Origin: an uncultured Clostridia bacterium
Lineage (GTDB): Bacteria > Bacillota > Clostridia > Christensenellales > Aristaeellaceae
NCBI GenBank assembly: GCA_934631025.1
Contig: CAKTXR010000002.1
Span: forward strand, 124,001-188,000
Length of the DNA stretch: 64,000 nt
Reading direction: 5' to 3'
In this document: positions 17,562 to 26,000 of the stretch, in pieces
Layout of the letters: each line of letters begins with the position of its first letter
Numbering within the stretch: position 1 is the first letter of the stretch
Translations under genes and position numbers: made by a program
Notes under the pieces: model-generated
Told to the model about the DNA's origin: nothing
What the model saw: only the letters and a program-made list of their open reading frames with translations
Database searches by the model: none

Positions 17562-18518
17562 ATGGAACTCAAGGATATTCGGGTGCTGGCCGACAATGTG
17601 CGGGAGCGGATTCAGAAGGTCATCGTGGGCAAGAGCGATACGGTCGAGCTGATGCTGTGCGCCATGATCGCGCGCGGACATGTGCTGCTCGAGGACGTGC
17701 CGGGCACCGGCAAGACGGTCATGGCCAAGTCGCTGGCCAAATCGCTGGACTGCGCCTTTTCGCGCATACAGTTTACGCCCGACCTGCTGCCCTCCGACGT
17801 GACCGGCCTGAGCATATTCAACGCCCGTACGGAGAATTTTGAATTCAAGCCCGGCCCGGTGTTTACGAATATCCTGCTGGCCGACGAGATCAACCGCGCC
17901 ACGCCGCGCACGCAGTCGGCGCTGCTCGAGTGCATGGAGGAGCGGCAGGTGACCGAGAGCGGCGTGACCCGCGCGCTGGACGAGCCGTTCCTGGTCGTGG
18001 CGACGCAGAACCCCGTGGAGACGCAGGGCACGTTCCCGCTGCCTGAAGCGCAGCTCGACCGCTTCCTGATGAAGCTGCGTCCCGGCTATCCCGACACCGA
18101 CGAAGCTCTGGCGATTCTCGACCGTTTTATTCAGAACAACCCGCTCGAGACGCTTACGCCGTGCGCGGCGGCCGCCGACATCCGCGCGGCGCAGGGGCTG
18201 ATCGGCACGGTTCATGTGAGCGAGCCGGTGCGCCGCTATATGGTGGCGCTGGTTGAAAAGACGCGCGAGCTGCCCGAGGTGCAGACCGGCGTAAGCCCGC
18301 GCGGCCTCTTGGCCCTGCTGCGCGCCTGCCAGAGCTGGGCGGCGATGCACGGCCGCGATTTCGTCACGCCCGACGACGTGAAGGCGCTTGCCGTGCCCGT
18401 GCTGGCGCACCGCATCATACTGGGCGGCCTTTACGGGCGGAGCACGAAGAGCGAGGAGGTCGTGCGCGAGGCGCTTTCTCAGATCGCCGCGCCGGTCGAG
18501 TCCGGCGAAGGGGCGTGA
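17562..18518 (+). CDS. MoxR-family AAA+ ATPase
   Basis: 318 residues. Walker A EDVPGTGKTVMAKS (about 44-57), Walker B NILLADEINR (about 103-112), sensor TQNPVETQGTFPLPEAQLDRF (shown here only by its core NPVETQGTFPLPEAQLDRF), and a helical lid with TGVSPRG. MoxR ATPases act as chaperones or metal-insertion helpers for von Willebrand or DUF58 partners. AAGGAGAG lies upstream of the start. DUF58 and DUF4129 genes follow, the standard MoxR-DUF58 arrangement in Bacillota. Confidence 0.93.
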   Translation: MELKDIRVLADNVRERIQKVIVGKSDTVELMLCAMIARGHVLLEDVPGTGKTVMAKSLAKSLDCAFSRIQFTPDLLPSDVTGLSIFNARTENFEFKPGPVFTNILLADEINRATPRTQSALLECMEERQVTESGVTRALDEPFLVVATQNPVETQGTFPLPEAQLDRFLMKLRPGYPDTDEALAILDRFIQNNPLETLTPCAAAADIRAAQGLIGTVHVSEPVRRYMVALVEKTRELPEVQTGVSPRGLLALLRACQSWAAMHGRDFVTPDDVKALAVPVLAHRIILGGLYGRSTKSEEVVREALSQIAAPVESGEGA

Positions 18519-18524
18519 CGCGCC

Positions 18525-19646
18525 ATGAATATCCTCTGGATACTGGTTTCGGTGGGCGCTGTGGCGCTGATCGAGGCCGTGCTGTGCCGCCTGTTCGGAC
18601 TGAAGAAGATCGAGTATACCCGTTCGTTCAGCCGGCCGCGCGTCACCGAGGGCGAGAAGGTGGAGCTGATTGAGGTCATCCGCAACCGCAAGCTGCTGCC
18701 CGTGCCGTGGGTGCGCGCCGAATCGCGCATATCGCCCAACCTGCATTTCGGCCGCGGCGGCGAGAACGAGGACGCGCGCGAGATCAGCGCCGATCAGTAC
18801 CACAAATCCGTGTTTTATCTGGGGCCGTTTTCGCAGATCCGCCGCCGCCATGAGGTGATCTGTCTCAAGCGCGGCCATTACGAGGCCGGCTCGGTGGCGC
18901 TGACGGCGGGCGATCTGCTGGGCGCGAGCCAGGAGACCGTGCAGCTGACGCTCCCCTGCGCGCTGGACGTGTGCCCGCGGCTGCTTAGTGAGGACGAGCT
19001 GGACACGCCGTCTACGCGCTGGCAGGGCGAAGCGGCTGTGCGGCGCTGGATCATGCCCGATCCGTTTCTCGTCTCCGGCATCCGCGATTACAGAAGCGGC
19101 GACCCCATGCGCGACGTACACTGGCGCGCGTCGGCGCGGCTGGGCACATTGCAGGTCAAGACGCGCGATTACACCGCCGACCCCCGCGTGCTGGTGGTGC
19201 TCAACGTGCAGACCAGCGAGGAGCAGTGGGGCGACCTGATGGACTATGAGCAGGAGGGCGTGGAGCAGGGCGTCCGCATCGCGGCGACGCTGTGCGCGCG
19301 TTCTCTTCGCATGGGCGTGGAGGCGGGCTTTGCGGCGAACGCCTGCCTGTATGGCGAAAAGAACACCGGAAAGACCGTGTATATCCCCGCGCGGTGCGCC
19401 GCCGATCAGCTCGAGACGCTGCTCACCGCCATGGCGCGGCTGGAGATTCACCGCGAGATGACCTTCCCGACGTTCCTCGAGACGCTGTGCGATCTGAGAA
19501 ACGCCGACATACTGATCCTCTCGGCGTACGACAGCGAGGCCATTCAGGCGCGGATCGACCGGCTGCGCGCGTGCGGCAATTCGGTCACGCTGATGAAGCT
19601 GGAAAGGGGGCGGCGACGTGAAAAGAATCCTGCGCAAACTGCTTGA
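18525..19646 (+). CDS. DUF58 protein, partner of MoxR
   Basis: 373 residues. One N-terminal hydrophobic segment (about 2-20) and a variable beta-rich region are followed by the DUF58 signature FLVSGIRDYRSGDPMRDVHW (about 183-202) and ASARLGTLQVK. The C-terminal part is a likely von Willebrand-type fold. The function is not known in detail. It starts six bases after moxR and overlaps the next gene by 29 bases. Confidence 0.88.
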   Translation: MNILWILVSVGAVALIEAVLCRLFGLKKIEYTRSFSRPRVTEGEKVELIEVIRNRKLLPVPWVRAESRISPNLHFGRGGENEDAREISADQYHKSVFYLGPFSQIRRRHEVICLKRGHYEAGSVALTAGDLLGASQETVQLTLPCALDVCPRLLSEDELDTPSTRWQGEAAVRRWIMPDPFLVSGIRDYRSGDPMRDVHWRASARLGTLQVKTRDYTADPRVLVVLNVQTSEEQWGDLMDYEQEGVEQGVRIAATLCARSLRMGVEAGFAANACLYGEKNTGKTVYIPARCAADQLETLLTAMARLEIHREMTFPTFLETLCDLRNADILILSAYDSEAIQARIDRLRACGNSVTLMKLERGRRREKNPAQTA

Positions 19647-21012
19647 GGCGGTTTACTTTCTGCTGTGCTTCATGCCCGCGCCGCTGATGATCGGCTTTGC
19701 GCTGCTGGGCGAGAACGGCTTCGCGCCGCTTGTCATGTCGGCGTGCGTCGTGCCCATTGCCTATATCGTGTCGCTGCTGCCCGGCTATGTGGGCGGCCGG
19801 AAGAAGGCGGCTGAGACGGCCGTCGAAGTGCGCGCGAGCCGCTCGGGCGATCCCGATCCCGATCGGAATCTGCGGCGCGACACCCACGAGGAGGAGGAAA
19901 AGAGCCGCGCCTTCCCGCTGCGGGCGGCCGTGTGCTTTACGCTGTTTTTCGCGATTGCGATTTATCTGTTCTTCGGGCCGGTGTGGAAGCTGACCGGCGA
20001 CTGGCTCACGCGCATTATACTGGCCCTGACTCCGGCGGTCATGATGCCGGCGGCGCTCATATTCTGCGCGTCCGGCCGCAGCGCCGATTCCCGCAACGTC
20101 ATCGCGGGCGTTGTGCTCTATGCCGTCGCGGGCATTGCGGCGATCGCCATACGCTCCCACGCGCTGGACGTGTGCCTGGGCGCGGGCGGCGGCGCGTTCA
20201 TGATCGCGTCGCTGTGGATGATCAACGACGGCGCGATGCACACCGGCGCGGCCTCCCGCACGGGCGTGAAGCCCCCGGCCGCCATGCGCCGGCACAACCG
20301 CGCGCTGCTGATCGCCCTGATGCTGATCTGCGCGCTGATCGCGGGCTTCAACTGGCTTCGCGAGAAGGCCGAGTGGCTGCTGGGCGTCGTTTCCTCGGCG
20401 ATTGGGCGGGCGCTCATGGCGCTGGCGCGTTTCTTTGCCGGAAACGAGCAGGTGGGCGGCATGGGCGGCGGCGGCGCGGACGAGATGGATTTGTCCGGCC
20501 TGGCCGAAGCGCAGGAGCCTTCAAAATTCTGGGAGATCATGACCTACGTCGCCTATGCGCTGGCGGCGATCATCGTGCTGGTGCTTTTGTACTTCATGGT
20601 TCGCAAGCTGGCGCGGATGGCGAAGGCGCTGGCCGCGCGCATCGGCGCATGGATGGGCCGCGTGACGCGCGCCGCGGGCGAGGACTATAAGGACGAACAG
20701 GAAAGTCTGCTCGACTGGGGCGACGTTAAAAAGGACATGAGCGAGGGCTTCAAAAAGCGCTGGGAGGCGCTGTTTAAGCGCGAGAAGAAGTGGACGCTCA
20801 TGGACGCGCGGGAGAAGGCGCGCTATCTGGTGCGCACGCTCTATAAGCGCGGCCATATTCCCGCCGACGGCCGCACGCTGCGCGAGGCGCTGCCCGATCT
20901 GAACGCGCCCGATCCCGAGGCGCTGGCCGCCGCCTATGAGACGGCGCGCTATGCCGACCGCGATCCGGACGAAGCGCTGCTCGAACGCCTGAGAAGGGAC
21001 GAGCGCGCATGA
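19618..21012 (+). CDS. Membrane protein with DUF4129-like C-terminus
   Basis: 464 residues. About seven hydrophobic segments (for example 10-60, 105-125, 130-200, 230-250, 305-330) and a cytosolic C-terminus from about 340. The C-terminal motif KARYLVRTLYKRGHIPADGRTL and the helix DPEALAAAYETARYAD match the DUF4129 domain found at the end of transglutaminase-like proteins beside MoxR and DUF58. No transglutaminase domain is present. A GTG start at 19618 is chosen because GGAAAGGGGG lies upstream. Its stop overlaps the uvrC start (ATGA). Confidence 0.75.
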   Translation: MKRILRKLLEAVYFLLCFMPAPLMIGFALLGENGFAPLVMSACVVPIAYIVSLLPGYVGGRKKAAETAVEVRASRSGDPDPDRNLRRDTHEEEEKSRAFPLRAAVCFTLFFAIAIYLFFGPVWKLTGDWLTRIILALTPAVMMPAALIFCASGRSADSRNVIAGVVLYAVAGIAAIAIRSHALDVCLGAGGGAFMIASLWMINDGAMHTGAASRTGVKPPAAMRRHNRALLIALMLICALIAGFNWLREKAEWLLGVVSSAIGRALMALARFFAGNEQVGGMGGGGADEMDLSGLAEAQEPSKFWEIMTYVAYALAAIIVLVLLYFMVRKLARMAKALAARIGAWMGRVTRAAGEDYKDEQESLLDWGDVKKDMSEGFKKRWEALFKREKKWTLMDAREKARYLVRTLYKRGHIPADGRTLREALPDLNAPDPEALAAAYETARYADRDPDEALLERLRRDERA

Positions 21013-22877
21013 ACGACGCTTTGAAGCTCAAAATTGAGAACCTGCCCGATTCGCCCGGCTGCTATCTGATGAAATCGGGCGGGAAAATCATCTATGTGGG
21101 CAAGGCGGTCAACCTCAAGAACCGCGTGCGGCAGTACTTTTACGACAGCAGACAGCACACGCCCAAGGTGCGCGCGATGGTCGAGAAGGTGGATGATTTC
21201 GACATCGTGCTGGTGGACGGCGAGCTGGAAGCGCTGATCCTCGAGTGCAACCTCATCAAGCTGCACAAGCCCTGGTACAACATACTGCTCAAGGACGACA
21301 AGCACTATCCCTACATCCGCGTGAATATGGCCGACGCTTATCCGGCGGTCGAGCTGGTGCGCCGCCCCGAGAAGGACGGCGCGAAATACTTCGGCCCGTT
21401 TATGAGCGCCACCGTCGTGCGGGAAATGATGGACGTGGTGCGCACGGTGTTTCCCATCCGCAGCTGCGTCAAGGCGCTCTCGCCCGGACGGGTGCAGCGC
21501 CCGTGCGTGCATCATCAGATTGGCCGCTGCCCCGGCCCCTGCGCCGGGCTGATCTCCGAGGACGACTACAGGGCGACGATGAAGCGCGTGATGGAGTTCC
21601 TCTCCGGCGACGATTCCGGCGTAAAGGCCGAGCTGACCCGCCAGATGCGCGCGGCGGCGGCAGAGCTCAACTACGAGCACGCCGCGCTCTGCCGCGACCG
21701 GCTGCTCGCCGTGGAATCGGTCATGCAGAAGCAGAAGGCGATCGTCACCGGCGGCGGCGATCAGGACGTGCTGGCGGTGCTTACGCGCGGCGACGATGCG
21801 ATGGTGCAGACGCTCATCGTGCGCGGCGGCAAGATGATCGGCTCGGAGCACCATATGCTCGAGCGCGCCGGCGACGAGGAGTGCGGCGAGATCCTGCTCT
21901 CCTTCATCATGCAGTATTACGGCGACGACCGCGTGCCCGCGCGCGAAATCCTCACGAGCCACGAGATTCCCGAAGCGGCGGTGCTGGAGGAGCTGCTCAG
22001 CGAAAAGCGCGGCCTGCGCGTGAAGATCGGTTGCCCTCAGCGCGGCGAAAAGCGCCGTCTGGTCGAAATGGCGCTGAAGAACGCCGCCGACGCGGTGGAC
22101 AAGCGCGAAAAGCAGCTCGCCGCCAGCCGCGCGCGCACCATCGGCGCGCTGGAGGAATTGCAGGGCGTGCTGGGACTGACAAAGCTGCCCGTGCGCATCG
22201 AGGGCTACGACATATCCAACACGCAGGGCGCGCAGTCGGTCGGCTCGATGGTCGTGATGAAGAACGGCCGCGCCGCCAACCGCGACTATCGCTATTTCCG
22301 TATCCGCACCGTCGAGGGGCCGAACGATTTCGCCTCGATGAACGAGGTGCTCACGCGCCGATTGAGCCACGGCCTTGCCGAGCAGAAGGAGCGCGCCGAA
22401 AAGGGGCTGCCGAATGAGGGCGGCAAGTTTTCAGAGCTGCCCGATCTCATTCTGATCGACGGCGGGCGCGGCCAGCTGGGCGCGGCGATGCGGGCGCAGC
22501 AGGCGCTGGGGCTGAACATCCCCATGTTCGGCCTGGCCAAGCGCATCGAGGAGATCATCCTGCCAGACGAGGACGAATCGATCCTGCTGGACAAGCACAG
22601 CGAGGCGCTGCACCTCATACAGCGGCTGCGCGACGAGGCGCATCGCTTCGCCATATCGCATCATCGCTCGCTGCGCGGGGCGGCGGCGCTCAAGTCGCGG
22701 CTGGACGACATCCCCGGCGTGGGGCCGAAGCGCAAAAAGGCGATCCTTCAGCAATTCGAGACGATGGAAGCGCTCGAGAAGGCCTCGGTCGAGGACATCT
22801 GTCAGGCCGAGGGCATATCCACACAGACCGCGCAGGCCATATACGACAGCCTGCATAAGGACAGGGAGGAGAAATGA
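21009..22877 (+). CDS. uvrC: Excinuclease ABC subunit C
   Basis: 622 residues, normal length. GIY-YIG nuclease near the N-terminus (SPGCYLMKSGGKIIYVGKA), Cys-rich HHQIGRCPGPC (about 169-179), UVR motif around AAAELNYEHAALCRDRL (about 217-233), an RNase H-like endonuclease with EGYDISNTQGAQSVGSMVV and LPDLILIDGGRGQLGAA, and a helix-hairpin-helix end (DDIPGVGPKRKKAIL). It makes the dual incisions of nucleotide excision repair. uvrA and uvrB are not in the window. Four-base overlaps on both sides place it in the same transcript as DUF4129 and the dipeptidase. Confidence 0.97.
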   Translation: MNDALKLKIENLPDSPGCYLMKSGGKIIYVGKAVNLKNRVRQYFYDSRQHTPKVRAMVEKVDDFDIVLVDGELEALILECNLIKLHKPWYNILLKDDKHYPYIRVNMADAYPAVELVRRPEKDGAKYFGPFMSATVVREMMDVVRTVFPIRSCVKALSPGRVQRPCVHHQIGRCPGPCAGLISEDDYRATMKRVMEFLSGDDSGVKAELTRQMRAAAAELNYEHAALCRDRLLAVESVMQKQKAIVTGGGDQDVLAVLTRGDDAMVQTLIVRGGKMIGSEHHMLERAGDEECGEILLSFIMQYYGDDRVPAREILTSHEIPEAAVLEELLSEKRGLRVKIGCPQRGEKRRLVEMALKNAADAVDKREKQLAASRARTIGALEELQGVLGLTKLPVRIEGYDISNTQGAQSVGSMVVMKNGRAANRDYRYFRIRTVEGPNDFASMNEVLTRRLSHGLAEQKERAEKGLPNEGGKFSELPDLILIDGGRGQLGAAMRAQQALGLNIPMFGLAKRIEEIILPDEDESILLDKHSEALHLIQRLRDEAHRFAISHHRSLRGAAALKSRLDDIPGVGPKRKKAILQQFETMEALEKASVEDICQAEGISTQTAQAIYDSLHKDREEK

Positions 22878-24286
22878 CCATGGAAAAGTACAGCAAAAAA
22901 ATCGACACGCTGATCGAAGGCTGGCGCGACGAAATTTATGAGACGCTCAAAAAGTGGGTGGCGATCGATTCCCCGTCGGTCGAGCCGGCGGGCGAGGGCA
23001 AGCCGTTCGGCGAGAACGTGCGCAGGGCGCTCGATCAGGCGCTGTCCGACGCAGAGGGCATGGGCTTTGCCGTGCGCAATTTCGACGGCTATGCGGGCGA
23101 TATTTCGCTGGGCGAGGGCGAGCAGACGCTGGGCATGCTGGCGCATCTGGACGTCGTGCCGGCCGGCGACGGCTGGACGCACGATCCCTTCGCCTGCGAT
23201 AAGGCGGACGGGCGCGTGTACGGCCGCGGCGTGATGGATGACAAAGGCCCGGCGATCGCGGCGCTCTACGCCATGCGCGCCGTGCGGGACGCGGGCGTTC
23301 AGCTCAAGGACGGCGTGCGCCTGATCCTCGGCTGCGACGAGGAGGTGGCCATGCGCGGCATGAGGTACTACGCGTCTAAGGTGAAGATGCCCGATTACGG
23401 CTTCTCCCCCGACGCGGAATATCCGCTGATCAACATTGAAAAGGGCGGCCTCAACATCCTGCTCTCCTGCGAGTGCGCGGGCGAGGACGGCGCGTCTCTT
23501 CCGGTTTATTCGATCGACGCGGGCGAGCGCGTGAACGTTGTGCCCGGCACGGCGCGCGCCGTCGTGGGCACGAAAAATGTGAGCGTCGACGAGCTGAAGG
23601 AGCGTCTTTCCGGCGCGGACTACAAATTCACCGTGACCGATCTGGGCGATAACCGCGCGCAGATCGAGACGATCGGCATACAGGCGCACGCCAGCGTGCC
23701 CGAGCTGGGGCTGAACGCGGCGGGGCTTCTGTTCAACGCGCTGGTGCGCATCGGCGCGGACGGCGGCGTGAAGGACGCTGCGGCGGCGATGGACAGGTAC
23801 TTCGGCGTTGAGGGCGACGGCAAGAGCGCCGGCATCGCCGCGGAGGACAAGGAGTGCGGCAATCTGACCTGCAACATCGGCCTGGTGCGCTTCGACGGCC
23901 GTCAATTTGAAGTGACGCTCGACATCCGCTATCCGCTGGCCACCAGCGAGGAGAAGATCCTCGGCCAGATGTGCTGCAGGCTGACCGACACGCCGCTGTC
24001 CGTGCGCCGTCTGAGCGGCCGCACCGTACACTATGTGAGCGCCGATCACAAGGTGGTCAAGGGGCTGCTCGAGGTCTATCACGACGTGACCGGCCTGCCC
24101 GCCTATCCCATCGCCATCGGCGGCGGCACCTACTCGCGCATGATGCCCAACACCGTGGCGTTCGGCATCAACTTCCCCGGCGACGTCGACACCTGCCATA
24201 TGCCGGACGAATACGTCGACTGGGAGAAGTTCATACTGAGCGTCAAGATATTCGCCCACGCCATTGAAACGCTGGCCAGGGCGTAA
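22874..24286 (+). CDS. PepV/Sapep-type dipeptidase (M20 family)
   Basis: 470 residues. Zinc-site motifs: GMLAHLDVVPAGDGW (His), GRGVMDDKGP (bridging Asp), LGCDEEVAM (Glu-Glu) and GGGTYSRMMPN near the C-terminus. A lid domain in the middle (about 170-370) carries HASVPE. These cytosolic metallopeptidases cleave dipeptides, often with N-terminal beta-Ala or D-Ala. Two ATGs, 22874 and 22880, are both compatible with the GGGAGGAG upstream; the first overlaps the uvrC stop. A strong terminator follows. Confidence 0.9.
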   Translation: MTMEKYSKKIDTLIEGWRDEIYETLKKWVAIDSPSVEPAGEGKPFGENVRRALDQALSDAEGMGFAVRNFDGYAGDISLGEGEQTLGMLAHLDVVPAGDGWTHDPFACDKADGRVYGRGVMDDKGPAIAALYAMRAVRDAGVQLKDGVRLILGCDEEVAMRGMRYYASKVKMPDYGFSPDAEYPLINIEKGGLNILLSCECAGEDGASLPVYSIDAGERVNVVPGTARAVVGTKNVSVDELKERLSGADYKFTVTDLGDNRAQIETIGIQAHASVPELGLNAAGLLFNALVRIGADGGVKDAAAAMDRYFGVEGDGKSAGIAAEDKECGNLTCNIGLVRFDGRQFEVTLDIRYPLATSEEKILGQMCCRLTDTPLSVRRLSGRTVHYVSADHKVVKGLLEVYHDVTGLPAYPIAIGGGTYSRMMPNTVAFGINFPGDVDTCHMPDEYVDWEKFILSVKIFAHAIETLARA

Positions 24287-24298
24287 CGATATGACAGA

Positions 24299-24344
24299 CC
24301 GCCGCGCAGTCCCCGAAAAAAGCAGGGATTGCGCGGCGGCTTTT
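24299..24344 (+). terminator. Strong terminator after the PepV-like gene
   Basis: Fifteen-pair stem, CCGCCGCGCA with TGCGCGGCGG (24299-24308/24330-24339) extended by a wobble, A-T and three G-C pairs, ending in TTTT. It closes the long 14235-24286 block. Confidence 0.93.
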
Positions 24345-24404
24345 GCGTTTTGGACTTATGGAGACAAAGCGTTTCCGCTGGGCAGGGGCAGCTTGCGTGA
24401 GAGA

Positions 24405-24560
24405 TATATCGTGCGCGCAGAGGAAGGCGGCGCGGACTGCCGAGCAGGCATGCTCGTGCGGTGGATTATGAGCAGGGCGTGATCGGGCGCGCCATAACGT
24501 GCGATGAGGCGCGGCGGAGGACTGCCGAACTTCTCTGCGCAGAGCGTGTCCGGTCATGAC
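24405..24560 (+). repeat. Possible two-copy degenerate repeat in the gap before patB
   Basis: CGTGCG (24410 and 24498), then a GAGG-rich stretch, then GGACTGCCGA (GACTGCCGA at 24435 and 24530). Spacing is 88-95 bases. No gene is seen between the two terminators in this 220-base stretch. Confidence 0.4.
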
Positions 24561-24562
24561 AA

Positions 24563-24603
24563 CGCGCCGCGCACTCCCGCAGAGGATGGGAGCGCGCGGC
24601 GCG
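24563..24603 (-). terminator. Hairpin terminator between convergent genes (patB side)
   Basis: CGCGCCGCGC/GCGCGGCGCG plus CTCCC/GGGAG with one mismatch. T tracts are modest on both sides (TTTAT on plus, TTGTCAT on minus). It lies 23 bases past the patB stop. Confidence 0.55.
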
Positions 24604-24625
24604 TTTATGCGTATTCGGGGGATGA

Positions 24626-25777
24626 TTACAGCGCCTTGAGCGCGGCGGTCAGGCGGGCCATCGCTTCAACGACGTTTTTGCGCGGCGTGGCGAGGTTCAG
24701 GCGCACAAAGCCCGCACCCTCTTCGCCGAAGGACGTGCCGTCGTTCAGGCCGAGGCGCGCCTTTTCAACCACAAAGCGCATAAGATCCTTCTGATTCAGA
24801 TTGAGCGCGCGCATATCCAGCCACATCAGATACGTTGCCTCGAGGCGGCTGTATTTGACGACCGTGCCGTCCAGCGCCTCTTCCACGACGCGGCGGTTGC
24901 CGTCGATGTAGGCAAGCAGCTCGTCCAGCCACGCTTCGCCCTCGTTATAGGCCGTGCGCTGAGCCAGCGCGCCGAAGAGGTTGATGCCGTCGATGCCGCG
25001 TTTGTCGTATTCCGCCTTGAAGCGCGCGCGCAGATCGGCGTTTTTGATCAGCACCGAGGAATGGCGCAGCGCGGCCAGATTGAACGTTTTCGTCGCGGAA
25101 ATGAGCTGTATGGCGTTCGGCTCGACCGAGAGAATCGGCGTGACCCTGTAGCCGGGCATTTCCAGATCGGCGTGGATTTCGTCCGAGATGATCGTCACAT
25201 TGTATTTGCGGGCGAGGGCGCAGATATTTTCCAGCTCCGCGCGCGTCCACACGCGGCCGACGGGATTGTGCGGGTTGCAGAGCATGAAGGCCTTTGCGCC
25301 CGCCTTGAAGGCCGCCTCGAGGTCGCTGTAGTCGATATGCCAGCCGTCCTCGTCCTGAACGAGCGGACAGCGGCGAATCTGACACTGCGCGGCCTCTGCG
25401 CTGGCGTAGAACGGGCCGTAGACCGGCGTGAGTATGACCACAGTGTCGCCCGGCTCCGTGACGGCGGCGACGGCGACGCGCAGGCTGTCCACAACGCCCG
25501 GCGAGAAGAGAACGTCGCTCTTTTCGACGTCCAGATTGTGGCGGCGCTTCATCCAGCCGGTCACGGCGTCGTAATCCGCGTCTGTGATCGCCGTATAGCC
25601 GAATGCGCCGTGAGCAACGCGGCGCGCCATCGCGTCTATGACCGGCTGCGGCGCGGCGAAATCCATATCGGCCACCCACATGGGCAGCACGTCCTCCGTG
25701 CCGAAAACCGCCTTGCACTCGTCCCACTTTTCACAGTTCGTGCCGGCGCGCGTCACGCCCTCGTCAAACGAAAACAT
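24626..25777 (-). CDS. patB: PatB/MalY-type PLP enzyme, cystathionine beta-lyase or aminotransferase
   Basis: 383 residues, fold-type I PLP enzyme. PLP lysine in SATKTFNLAALR (Lys near 229), substrate and cofactor motifs CNPHNPVGRVW and DEIHADLE, and an N-terminus with LPMWVADMDF typical of MalY/PatB. Family members cleave cystathionine to homocysteine, pyruvate and ammonia, and some also act as aminotransferases. The start at 25777 is set by AAAGGGGG about nine bases upstream; the longer in-frame extension crosses the promoter and is not coding. It is divergent from gyrB. Confidence 0.9.
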   Translation of the reverse strand: MFSFDEGVTRAGTNCEKWDECKAVFGTEDVLPMWVADMDFAAPQPVIDAMARRVAHGAFGYTAITDADYDAVTGWMKRRHNLDVEKSDVLFSPGVVDSLRVAVAAVTEPGDTVVILTPVYGPFYASAEAAQCQIRRCPLVQDEDGWHIDYSDLEAAFKAGAKAFMLCNPHNPVGRVWTRAELENICALARKYNVTIISDEIHADLEMPGYRVTPILSVEPNAIQLISATKTFNLAALRHSSVLIKNADLRARFKAEYDKRGIDGINLFGALAQRTAYNEGEAWLDELLAYIDGNRRVVEEALDGTVVKYSRLEATYLMWLDMRALNLNQKDLMRFVVEKARLGLNDGTSFGEEGAGFVRLNLATPRKNVVEAMARLTAALKAL

Positions 25778-25816
25778 GGTTATATCCCCCTTTGTATGAG
25801 AAGCTTTCATGAAACC

Positions 25817-25845
25817 ATTATAGACCGCCCGTGCGAAAAAAGCAA
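25817..25845 (-). promoter_or_regulatory. Sigma-A promoter of patB
   Basis: Minus strand: TTGCTT (25840-25845), 17 bases, perfect TATAAT (25817-25822). It gives a leader of about 30 bases. Confidence 0.85.
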
Positions 25846-25933
25846 TCCCGCGGCGTTTATTTGGCGAAAGCAATCGGCTCTTTTTTGTGACGATCGCTTC
25901 GGTTAAGAGTGTGCGCAAATGCGCGGAAAGGGC

Positions 25934-25962
25934 TGGATAAACGTGCAAAAAAGTGCTATAAT
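25934..25962 (+). promoter_or_regulatory. Sigma-A promoter of gyrB
   Basis: TGGATA (25934-25939), 17 bases, perfect TATAAT (25957-25962) preceded by TGC (extended -10). About 30 bases of leader to the start at 26001. Confidence 0.85.
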
Positions 25963-26000
25963 AATATAGTAGAAAAATTGTGATCGCAAGGGGTGCCAAA

